NCBI GenBank assembly: GCA_001600095.1
Contig: BCIX01000005.1
Location: forward strand, 502,523-566,522
Direction: 5' to 3'
Length of the DNA: 64,000 nt
From: Bullera alba
Lineage: Eukaryota > Basidiomycota > Tremellomycetes > Tremellales > Bulleraceae
The notes under the pieces are model-generated. The model saw only the letters and a program-made list of their open reading frames with translations. It did not search any database and had not been told where the DNA came from. Shown in pieces: positions 35,008 to 44,671 of the stretch (position 1 is its first letter; every line of letters begins with the position of its first letter). Made by a program: the position numbers and the translations under genes.

Positions 35008-36175
35008 ATGTTCAAGGTATGCACTGCTGCCTCCATCACAACCCTGTGTTGTAGTCACTCATCTCTTCGTTGCTTAGGACTCGGAGGATGTGAAGAATCT
35101 ACTGGCTCTACTGCAATCGACCCAAGATGCGCCTCGCGACTCCGCCCCTCCCGGGCCGTCAGCATCCTCGAGTGGTGCGGCTGTCCTGCATGGCCAAAGC
35201 CATCAAGCCGGATACGATCCACACCAACCCATCCACTCGGACCTGCGTAGTAACGGTGCTCCGAACTCGGCGCTGCCCAGTCAGCGACAATTAGACGATC
35301 TGCTCTCATCACTCAATGGCCCCGCGGCGGCTGGACCATCTAGACCCAGCGGTTCCGCCCGGAAACATCTGATAGAGCCATTCGGACCACTCGCCGAGGT
35401 ATCTCGCTTCCCGCAAGCCCTGCCCGCCAGCACTCCATCCAGTAATAGCAATGACGCGGAGTACAGAGATGCTAGCTGGGCCAGTCGGCGCGAGAGTGCA
35501 GATGGAGGTAGCTCAGCGGGTCCGACCCGTGGGCAAGCACATGATCGAAGGGGAAAAGGCAGAGAGGATGGCTTTGAGACAATGCCGTTCTCCAAAGCCC
35601 TGCCGCTCATCTCGGGTTTGTTGGAAGATGAGGATTTTAGGAAGGAACTGAGAAAGGTGAGATCGAGCCCACAAAAACACGAGATGCCACCAGCTGACAT
35701 GCCCGTCAGATGAAGTCGGATCAGGACGCGCTGGAGAGGCGGCTGTGGGCAAAGGCAGAAAAGCTCAAGGCGGAGCATGAGAAGAGGGTCCAGGCGGAGA
35801 AAGACATGTGAGCCATAGTTCAGCCTCGTCTGGGTTCAGGCGAGGTGCTGGGTGGGGGATTGAAATGTTGATACCACTCAGAGCACGGATATCTCGACAG
35901 CCTATACCCCCAGACAAGCAGAAAGTGGGTATATGACAGTGGTGGTCGACATCCAATGCTGATATCTGTAGGCATGGGCCGAGACGCTGCGCCGTTCCAT
36001 CGCAGAGTTCCAGGCGCAGACGTGCTTCCCGGCAGTCGACGGGCTGGCCCTGCGGCAGAAGCAACGACTCGAGGAACTCGGATGTCCTGGATTAGGCGGG
36101 GATATGGATGACGAGAAGACGAGGGAGAGGGTGAAGCGGATACTCGACATTCTACAGGCAAGCCTGGAAGGGTAA
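35008..36175 (+). CDS. Unknown protein with Ser/Pro-rich N-half and coiled-coil C-half
   Basis: I assemble exons 35008-35016 (three codons, MFK), 35078-35655, about 35709-35808, 35882-35924 (43 nt) and about 35973-36175 (TAA). Phases fit only if the 43-nt mini-exon is included. The N-terminal ~190 residues start DSEDVKNLLALLQSTQDAP and are otherwise Ser/Pro/Gly-rich and disordered. A conserved-looking block FSKALPLISGLLEDEDFRKE leads into a charged coiled coil (ALERRLWAKAEKLKAEHEKR, then WAETLRRSIAEFQAQTCFPA, then LALRQKQRLEELG). I do not recognise the family. It shares a ~280-bp divergent promoter with HEM25. Confidence 0.7.
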
Positions 36176-36801
36176 ACTCGTCTACGAGACTGTAGGTCAG
36201 AAGGCCTGTAGCTGTCGCTATCTCGACAGCCGGTAAGAACATCTGTACGTGTGATATATGGAGTCATACAGAGCATAAACAAGCCACTAAACTGTTATGA
36301 TATTTAGATGTTGCGCTACAAACGAATGGAAGCCATAAAAGGAGCTCGATGGTCTCGCCGTCCTTGATCTGCGTTCGCCCAGTGTCTCACCCCTGTCACC
36401 CGCTTTCATGCCACCACATAGGGCAGCATAGCCCCGCATACATCCTGATTATGCCATGACGATTCTCCCCTGGTATAGTTTGCCAGCACGACAACGAGTA
36501 ATACATACAAGACAGGCACAGGTACGAACTATGAGGAACTATGCAGCAGCTGCGATAAAAACCCGGTGGGAAAAAAGCATGCTGCGCATCTCGTCGATTA
36601 CATGGAGGATAGGGACGGTGGACGGAAAGGGTATGAAAAGCTTCATTCTTACAGGGAACCATACTGCTGAACAGTCAGTCAAGTGTGCAAAGCAGAGATA
36701 GCTCGCTCGAGGGGGAGGAAAGAAGTATGAACGGAAGATGAGGCTCACCTGTACTCAATCAAGAACCGCACTCCAGATCCGATCGTCGGATCCATCTAGA
36801 G
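36176..36801. other. Convergent intergenic region
   Basis: About 625 bases between convergent stops, likely two 3' UTRs. No RNA gene or repeat recognised. Confidence 0.5.
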
Positions 36802-39724
36802 CTAATTCGCCCACCCGTCCTGATAGACTTCTTCGAGGGCGCAATGTGAGTCGAGGAGGATCTCTTTACCGGTCATGCCCTTGTACACTGAGTTGATCCA
36901 GCTGCGCGTCTCGGTAACATTCGCCTGAGCCATAATGCCCTGCGCCCTGCTCGACCAAGCGGAGTCGACATGAGTCGCCATGAACATTGCGTTCTGATAG
37001 AGAAGCCAGCTTGCGGTCCTTGGGAACATCGTGGCAGCTTTCTCGATCTGGCGTCGAGCTTGCGCAAGCGCGTCCTTCTGCGAGTCCCCACCAGTCGCCT
37101 TAGCGAGGTCCATGAGATGACGACCATTGATCACCCCCTGTTTGCTGTCGAGCACCAACAGGCAGAATTTGAGGGTTTTGTAAAGCAGCGCAGAGCTCTT
37201 TCCTTTGGCCAGCTCCCCCAAAAGAAGGGTGGTAGCACTTTCGAATTGCATGCACCGGATCTGAATCTCCACGGCGTCCAGATCCGGAGTATCGCCATCG
37301 AAGTCGGTCAAGACTGCTAGCGCGGTTGCTGTCTCATACAGTCGGTCGAGATGTCTGGCGGATGGACAAACGAGCGCGTATGCCAGTATTTCGAGGTAAA
37401 GCACCTGGGCGATGAGATGAGGCTTGTCGGTCATTGGCGTCAATTCTGTCGACTGGTTGTCAGGTCGAAGTTGACGAAGGGAGTAGTACTGCCAAGCGAT
37501 CATCAGAACTGAAGCTTCGGTGTTGGTGGCCTCCTCGGCCTGCGTAATGGCGATGATGCCCTCGCATATGAGAAGCGTTACACTGTTTGAGGGATCATCA
37601 CAGGTGTTCGATTGAATGAGCTATAACTCGATCAGCCTCAGGCGACACATCGAGGCTCAGACTTACCTGTAAGATGCCTTTGATCGAAGCTCGCAAAGCC
37701 CCAACAGGATCCGCATCCTGGCGTCGAAGCCAACAAAGGTGTGCCCATTGGAGCGATGCCAACACTCCACTTTCACTCATTGCGGCCGTCTCGAGCTTGT
37801 CACATTCCACTTGACGCACATCTACAGGTCGATCGTGGTCTACTTCCCGGCCCGGAGCCGCCTCCTCGTGGTGCTCTGCCAGTACGTTAGCTCATGTCAG
37901 CAACCTGAAGTCATCAGACACGCACCGATGATCGTGAAATCTACTTGGGGGTCCGGATCCAATGTTCCGCTCAAGCCTTTGGACCAGCAGCAGAGATCGT
38001 AAAGCGCGGCAACCTTTCTGAGCCGCTCGAAGCAGCTCGTGTGAGCTCCAGAAGAAGGACTTAGAACGGTGCCCTCCTTGAACAAATCCAATAACGGAAG
38101 ATATGGCTTGCACAACTGCTGTTCAAGCATTGTCTGGCGAGCATCGAGCCCATCATGGACGACATCGATGTAGTGCAGCTGGTCGGTCCAATCGAGCAGG
38201 TGAAAGCGGAGGCTTAGACGAAAAGGGAACCACCGCAGTGCCCAGGACCGGCCGTCCGGAGAGACGATCCACCCGTTACGGTAGGTCAGGGTGGGCTGCA
38301 CCCGGACCCGCTTGAATGATGTATAGCACTCGGTGTACTATGGTCAGATTCAGCTAGCGTTCACACTTGAATGATGTAAGAGAAGCCATACTTACCTCTG
38401 GGTCGTTGATGAGCAGATCCACATGTAGCGTCAGAGGATTTTGGTAGCCTTGGATATCCGAGGTCATCAGGCAGCCTTTTTCGTAGTCCCATCCCATGGC
38501 AAGGTATCTGACCTTGAGTCAGTAATCTTCAAGAAAGCCAGCTGCGTACCCGATCAGAAGATCTGCCTCCTGCAGCGTTGTGTGGACCGTATCATCCGCC
38601 GAACTGCATCCAATCGTCGTGACCTCTGCACGCATGCCAGACTTCAGAAGGGTCAGCAGATCTTGACTGCTGGAGCAACCAATACTTACGATGCCTATGT
38701 CAACAGACATCCTGCCGCCGCTCCGAGCTAGGCGACTGACTGAGTAGATGTCCTCGCGATCGAAACCGAAATTGAATTTCCTGGAAATGATCTCCGGACC
38801 GGACCACCAAGCGGACCATGATTTGTCCAAAATGTGGAAAGCCCAGGTAACATCGCCTGCCTCGGTGGTAGGTTGAGGGGGCGTATCGACAATCCCTGGC
38901 TGGGCGACGCATGCGGCTATTACGATTCCGCCTTCAAGAATCAGCGCATGTCAGAGGACCACGAGGTGGCCTGCGTACCTGGAATGTAGGTGTCGAGCTT
39001 CGAGTGCTGAGCTGCTCACCGGCTCGAGTCAGCGGTCGGCGAGGGGAGCGTACTCAGTACTCACAGCCAGGAGAGTAGGTCGCTTCGAACCTTGGTAGGT
39101 GTTTGAGAGCGCTGCTGAAGAAGCTTCGACCCATGATGTATTCGACTTGCTTCATAGTCAACAGACCATCTCCACCTCGCAAGAGGAATCTGACCGCCCT
39201 CTCGCCCCAGAGATTCTCCCTCAATGGTCTGAAATCCCTTCGATCGACACGGGACTCGTAACCTGGACCAGCAAAAGGGTGTAGTTGCTTGCTATAGTAT
39301 CGGTGGACGCTTGCCGTGACCTCGGCAAGGGTACCCCCATCTTTGTGATCGACGCCGGCTTAAGTACCGATGTCAGCTGCCGGGCGGGATCTCTTGGCAC
39401 AGAACGCACTCGTGTGGTGGTAATGGATACTGTACCCATCTGTTCCCTTGTGTCAGTCTCAACTGGTCTCAGAGATCGTATGTCCAACCTACCTGGTCCT
39501 ATGGCGGCTCTGCCATCCAACATGCGTTTACATTGATCGACCACTATGAGATGGTTGGTGAGATCCCTTTCATGTCACTCACGATCGACACCCGAATGAA
39601 ACACCATGGGCGAGTTCTGCCAGGTCTGTACAACGCGATCCGGATGGCGATGATCTGCAACGTCGACTCGTATCATGCGGTTGCCCAAGGCTGGCGGATG
39701 ATCGTTCGGATCCTTGGCGGGCAT
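36802..39724 (-). CDS. Fungal-specific transcription-factor-like protein, zinc cluster not found
   Basis: The 3' end is firm: an open frame from 37503 to a stop at 36802 carries helical, Cys-poor sequence typical of the C-terminal half of fungal zinc-cluster regulators (LYLEILAYALVCPSARHLDR, DGDTPDLDAVEIQIRCMQFE). Upstream exons read GIVIAACVAQPGIVDTPP, then DVTWAFHILDKSWSAWW, then FGFDREDIYSVSRLARSGGR, and near 39130-39220 ENLWGERAVRFLLRGGDGLL, then MKQVEYIMGRSFFSSALKHL. The block 'LLT..EVEYLMxxYF' is typical of the start of the regulatory middle region in basidiomycete Zn2Cys6 factors. The 5' end is uncertain: 39724 (MPAKDPNDHPPALGN) is the best candidate, and a CKRM motif near 39530 is the nearest thing to a zinc cluster. 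It diverges from the Zn2Cys6 gene at 40104. Confidence 0.55.
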
Positions 39725-39855
39725 GTCTGTAGAGTACGATTCAGTGTGATTTGGAAGGTATCTGGAGCAGAAGAGTTATAATGAATTCCTGTGAGCAGGC
39801 GGGGCATCGAGATGGTCAGCATTCTGGTGCTCAGCTTATGTACTCAGTGCGGCGT

Positions 39856-39978
39856 CGGAGGTACTTCTCATAGGGGCGGAGGTTAGTTGTATGGAGCAAG
39901 AGTTGCACAAGACCCAACCTCCGACGTCGAGATCTATCCCACGCGGCCAACCTCCGCTCCGCTGATACCCGGAGGTTA
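39856..39978. promoter_or_regulatory. Cluster of five CGGAGGT(T/A) elements between two divergent regulator genes
   Basis: Copies lie at 39856-39863 (CGGAGGTA, +), 39877-39885 (CGGAGGTTA, +), 39916-39923 and 39949-39956 (AACCTCCG, i.e. minus orientation) and 39970-39978 (CGGAGGTTA, +). Start-to-start spacings are 21, 39, 33 and 21 bp. CGG triplets are the classical half-site of Zn2Cys6 proteins. Elsewhere in the window I noticed only scattered single copies of the 8-mer. Confidence 0.6.
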
Positions 39979-40103
39979 CCGAACCGGGCATATGCATTGT
40001 ACCGTCCGCACGGGAACGAGTACACTCAACTGTCTTGCATCGACCCTTTCCCATGATCTCTCGTGCTTCACGCTGCATCATCAGATGTCATAGCTGGCGA
40101 CTG

Positions 40104-42984
40104 ATGGACAACAAAGCTAAGACCAAATCTTCCAACACCGTCCTCGGCAAGCGAGCGCATGCTGGCCGTACTGGCCCTAGGGCGACCGCTTGCGACAGGT
40201 GCGCAAAGAAAAAAAAGACATGTGACACGAAAGACAGTGATTGCACTAGCTGTGCGAAGGCTGGCGCGCCCTGTACTCGTGACCGGTCAAGTGAGTGAAC
40301 GCCCAGGCATACCAGGCAGACTCTGGCAGGAAATACTAATTATAGGCTCAGCAGCGCACGCCAGCAATGTGATCGGCCCCCATGTCGACCCAGTTGCTGT
40401 AAGTCCACGACTGCCTCCGACACATGTCTGACCCGCTGATGCTATCAGGTTCATACCACACAGCCCCCATCAACTTCGCAGGAGACTGTGACCCCAGGAG
40501 CTACAGGATGGTCCTTTCTGGGAGGTACTTCGGCCGGCCTGAATTCAACGCAGCAGTTATCGCAGTGGGAAAATGGACATATGGCCCCCGAACTGAACCC
40601 GTGTGCTGTACGTCTAGGACTGCCTTCAATCCATACCTTACTCGCTGATGCTATCAGGTCCGTCCGACAGCTCCCATCAGCTTCAGGGGGGACTGCGACT
40701 CCAGTCAATACAGGATTTGACTCACTGGAAACAATCTTGGCCGAGATGTTTCCTAAGGGTGAGGGGCACGTTCGATCTCCCATTCAGTTTCAAGGAGAAC
40801 CTGACTCGGGTTGCCAGGACGACCCTTCAACCTCCTTGGATGCCTTCCTCAACTTTTCGGAAACTGGGTCGTCTGACGAGCGGACCAGCACTTCACCTAA
40901 TTCTAGTCAGCCGAAAGCGAATGCTACGCATGACAGTCTGACTTCACCCCTATCTGAGGCGAACGAAGCCGTCATAATGCCCAGCGGTCGCTCCAGGGAG
41001 CTGAGAATAAAGGGGCCTCGACAAGTCGTTGACCTAGATTTCCGCTTGGACACCAATTCTAGTAAACGCGTCTTGTTTCCCTGGTTTCGGTACTGGTCTC
41101 GCTCACCTGCAGGCGGGACACAGTATATTCCTTTCTGTGCGACCGACTCAGATATCAAGATCGCCGGTCACCTCCGAGATAGCGTACTTATCGGTTTGTC
41201 TTTACCTGTTGGGAGCGGTAAGTGAAGAGTAGCCTTCCTCCCGGACCTGACCCATTTTGGTTCACATCAGTCCCACTGGATGCTACTGCGTTGGTCCCGG
41301 AACCGCCGGCGGAGTCACCGCGTTCGGGATCCGCAATGACCGGGAGTACTTGGTCACTGAATCAAGAATCCACTATCGAGAAAGGCACAGAGGCGTCAGT
41401 CGCATCGAAAGACGGCGAATCGGTAGTCAGTCCCGACATTGACCTCCAGGCATTGGAGGACGCTGTGCACAGCCTGGCAGATACTCCAGGAGGCTTTGAT
41501 CAGGATGCGCTTGATACTCTGGATCGTGTGCTGAGTCAAGGTGAGCCGGTGATGGGACGACCCTTGCGTGACGAGTATCTTGCTGAGGGTCGAAGAACGA
41601 GAAGATTCCGGAAAGACGAAGGGCTCAGTCCACGTCAGCCCTAGCGCCGAGTCAGCTGTCTACTCCACGGATCCAGAGCGACCGCACTCGTGCTGGAGTT
41701 CCAGATTGGAGGCCGCCTTTTTGGGCTACTTGTCTGAGTCTCCTCGGCCCTCAAAGGGAGGGGGTGGCGATTGCCGATGGAAAAAGAAGCCGACCATAGA
41801 GGTGGGTTCTGACCCCTGACGATGTCGCTAACTGAGTCCAAGATTCTGTCATATACGCCAAGCGGTGATCCTCGATCTGGATATATGCTATCGTCACTCA
41901 AGCATACCACCCCGACTACCTTCCGATGGGATGTACTCATTCTCTTCAACTTTGAAGAGACTTCCTTCCATCCAAAGTCGAATTGTGGATACGAACAATG
42001 CGCAAGATGCCCCAGGATAACTTGGCATCTGATCAATCATGATGTCGAGACGCCCCTACCCTACTTCTGTGTCCTTGAAGAAGAGTCGGTGGTCATGGAG
42101 ACTATGCAGACTCACGTTCTCATCTCCGGCCATTTTCACCTACTCGAGGAGGATGTCGATCAGCTCAGTCGATTCCCATACGCCGATCCAGCTAATATCG
42201 AAGACTTCATGGTAATCAAGACCGCGATCCTATCACCCGCCTTGCTGTACCAGGCCGGCTGGGGTCGACCGCAGTGGTCTGACCGTATCGACGACTGGTA
42301 TCCGATTTGGTCCAGCCTACAGCATCTCTCTGCTCTCATCGCTTTTGATCCACTAGCCAGAACAGGCGGACTCGATTATGACCCCAATATTGCGGACGGC
42401 ATCAGATTCTCAGAGATCTTCGATCGCTCTGCTGGATGGGCTAGGCTTGTACGGATCTATACCGCGTGGGCACAGATCGACAAACATCCCGGGGAATTTT
42501 GGCCGGAGTATACAAGGATGGGCTGGAGGGGCCAGGAATGGAGCTTCCAGTACATGTACGCACTAATGCTGCGAGGTTATGCTCTTGTCGTGAGTGAGAA
42601 TCTCCAGTGTCTGAACCCGACGAGGAGACTGATGCCTCCCAGTCCGACCGCAACAAGGATGCAACGATGATCGATGACAACACTGCCAGGGCGTGCGCCG
42701 AGACTGTGAGATTCTTGCTCAAGCTACACCAACGCAGTGGCAAGTTGAAGCGAGCTCTTCAAGGATACACACTACCGCCCGGAGATTCAATTTCAAGAGC
42801 TATCTGGAGGCTCAGGGATCAACGTGTGGCCCGCAGGACGGCAAGGGCATACGGCTTGGGCTTCTCCAGCGGGAGGTCACATCGAGCTGGTAGTGTAGAC
42901 TCCGACGGTGAGGGTGGCGCAGGTAGTGATGACGATTCAAACTCGGAGTGGGAGGATCTATCATCATCGGATGAATCGGACTGA
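40104..42984 (+). CDS. Zn2Cys6 transcription factor
   Basis: Exon 1 (40104-40290) encodes a perfect binuclear zinc cluster, C-x2-C-x6-C-x6-C-x2-C-x6-C, in ACDRCAKKKKTCDTKDSDC and TSCAKAGAPC, near the N-terminus, preceded by a basic stretch. Later exons: 40346-40398, 40449-40607, then about 40671 (or 40608) to 41217, 41271-41540, from about 41606 to 41797, 41839-42591, and a last exon ending TGA 42982-42984. The middle is Ser/Gly/Thr-rich. The large exon at 41.8-42.6 kb (FRWDVLILFNFEETSFHPKS, CARCPRITWHL, FPYADPANIEDFMVIKTAIL) is Trp/Tyr-rich and folded-looking but I cannot name its domain. The tail is acidic (DDDSNSEWEDLSSSDESD). Intron 2 and exon 3 are tandemly duplicated. Target genes unknown. 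Confidence 0.8.
40370..40715 (+). repeat. Tandem duplication of an intron plus flanking exon sequence (209-nt period)
   Basis: The intron at 40399-40448 (50 nt) and the segment 40608-40657 (50 nt) are homologous: both begin GTA-GTC, share ACTGCCT, and end CGCTGATGCTATCAG. The following exon sequence is also duplicated: QPPSTSQETVTPGATG at about 40461 against QLPSASGGTATPVNTG at about 40668. The exon end before each donor (GCCCCC...CCC-GT-GCT) is likewise repeated. The offset is 209 nt, which equals one exon (159) plus one intron (50). Confidence 0.8.
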
Positions 42985-43346
42985 GGGAGTGATTGTGTCT
43001 ATTTTACCGTCAGTTCTTGTCGGGGTTCCACGGACACTTCATGTACAACCATGTGAGGTAGATGAATTTGTATGGCCGACCTCTGTACTGAATGCATGGA
43101 TAATCTCCGCAGCGGATATGTGAGGAGGAGAAGGAGGGAGCTGGACAAAGGGGTCGTCCAGACATCTATTCCCGCCTTGCAGAAGGGCAATCCTAGACTC
43201 ATAATTGTAGATCACATGTTGTTATCACGCTGATTTGATTGCTGAGGTGGATGGCACTTGCGTGTGTACAACAAGACGCGGTGCGCCCGTACAGAAGAGC
43301 ATATCAGCGTATCCGGATTGGGAGATTGAAGTGGAGGACTCTATGA
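42985..43346. other. Convergent intergenic region
   Basis: About 360 bases between the Zn2Cys6 gene and RPC11; likely 3' UTRs. The RPC11 stop is not certain, so part may be coding. Confidence 0.4.
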
Positions 43347-43945
43347 TCAGTTCTGATACTTCCTCAGCTCTGCCTCTTCACGCGATTCAAGTGCACTCAC
43401 CTCTCGCCATTGATGGCCGCAATCGACGCATTTGCTACCCTTGTCAGTACGGCAGCCCCATGACCTCCTGTATGACTCACTAGAACGTGGTCATCGGCTC
43501 GTCGGCAGAACGGATTTGCAGTTGTCGGAAATACGCCTCTCTCGCATCGCACTTCGGGCACGTAGCTACGTGTGGGCGTTAGTCGGCCCTTCCAGAAGAT
43601 GCCCTGAGAGGATACAGTACTCACCCTTTGCCTTGTCGACATTCGCCCAGCTCTCCTTGCCGCCGAGGACGTCGTCCACTTGTTTGCGCTTTAAATGCGT
43701 CCGCATCGATATCTACCGATAGTCAGTCGCTGTCCATCTCAGAGGTCCAAGGGGGTGGCGTACTTGATTATCGATGTTGAATTTGTAAGGACATGTCGGG
43801 CAGATCCTAGCCCAAGTCAGCCAATCCTTCTCAAAAGCCCAATCACCTCGGTTGATGGGACCTGCAACACTCACCAGGCCTTTTCGCTTGAATCCTCCCG
43901 GTCGCCAATGGTCAGATTGTTGGCGCAATAAGGGCAGAACAGCAT
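43347..43945 (-). CDS. RPC11: RNA polymerase III subunit Rpc11 (C11/POLR3K)
   Basis: Rpc11 gives Pol III its RNA-cleavage and termination activity. Start MLFCPYCANNLTIGDREDSS at 43945; after short introns come WICPTCPYKFNIDNQ (N-terminal zinc ribbon, two C-x2-C pairs), VDDVLGGKESWANVDKAKAT, then CPKCDAREAYFRQLQIRSAD, then EPMTTFYKCVDCGHQWRE (TFIIS-like C-terminal ribbon). The catalytic acidic pair is the Asp-Glu of RSADEPMT. All eight zinc ligands are present. About 110 residues are usual. The 3' end is uncertain: read without a further intron the frame continues VSALESREEAELRKYQN to a TGA at 43347-43349; the family normally stops just after WRE/WRD, so one more intron is possible. Confidence 0.9.
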
Positions 43946-44323
43946 TTCAACGCTGAGACCGACTGCCACGGAGCCGCTAGGGATAGGTGTTGATCAAGGA
44001 GTTCGGTATGATCCTCGTAGATATTTTCAACGAAGAGCAACAAGCAAAGATTGCCGAAGAGCTGAAACACGAAGCACCTCCACCGTGCCAAATCGGAAGT
44101 AAAATTCTGGGAGAGTCGCTGCCGCTTCCACAGGTGAGACCACAACGAGAATCGCCAGCTCCATTAATTGGATGGACGAACGCCTTCGAAGTGAGGCCTG
44201 CTATTAGATCTCATCATCGCATCTCAATGGGCTGGACAAAAAGGAGTTCCTGGCTGCCCACAATGCCGGTAAAGGAGAGGCAGAACCACAGCACAATCAG
44301 ACGGGACCGGGAGCAAAAATGGT
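43946..44323. other. Intergenic region between RPC11 and tRNA-Cys
   Basis: About 378 bases. It should hold the RPC11 promoter and, at 44315-44319, the oligo-T terminator of the tRNA (A-run on the plus strand). A plus-strand open frame at 43987-44325 has no family signal and runs into the tRNA, so I do not call it a gene. Confidence 0.5.
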
Positions 44324-44406
44324 AGTTCTGACCGTGAATCGAACACGGGACCTACAGATAGGTGCGATTTTGCAATCTGTTGTTATAACCCCTTAACTAT
44401 CAGAAC
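44324..44406 (-). tRNA. tRNA-Cys (GCA) with a 10-nt intron
   Basis: On the minus strand the 5' GTTCTGA pairs with 3' TCAGAAC to form the acceptor stem; the D arm is GTTA/TAAC around AGGGGTTA-type loop bases; the anticodon stem is ACAGA/TCTGT; the T arm is CCGTG-TTCGATT-CACGG. The anticodon loop is 17 nt rather than 7, beginning TTGCAA, so GCA is the anticodon and about 10 nt after the base 3' to it are the intron. The discriminator base is U, the known Cys identity element. A T-run follows the 3' end as Pol III terminator. It sits about 265 bp downstream (on the minus strand: past the end) of the polygalacturonase gene. Confidence 0.88.
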
Positions 44407-44671
44407 TAACATCTTTTCCGCTTGCAACAAACATAATCATCTCCCAGACACACCACAAAGGAATCCGTCGAGCGGTCGCTTGATCTGTCTCGTCATCGGT
44501 TTCACCTTGCTGGTCAGGCCAGGGAAGTGCACCTGCTCCGTCTGTCTGTATATACGTATCACTCTAGCTGTGTCGCTGTGTTTGGCTCAGAGTAGTCCCG
44601 GGCACAGTCAGCATTATAATTCATAACTACTCTTCGTGCTTTACATGACTTCTGACTTCTGAGCCGAGACC

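Noticed and set aside
43987..44325. Plus-strand open frame between RPC11 and tRNA-Cys
   Set aside because: It reads into the tRNA gene and overlaps the RPC11 promoter; no homologous pattern.
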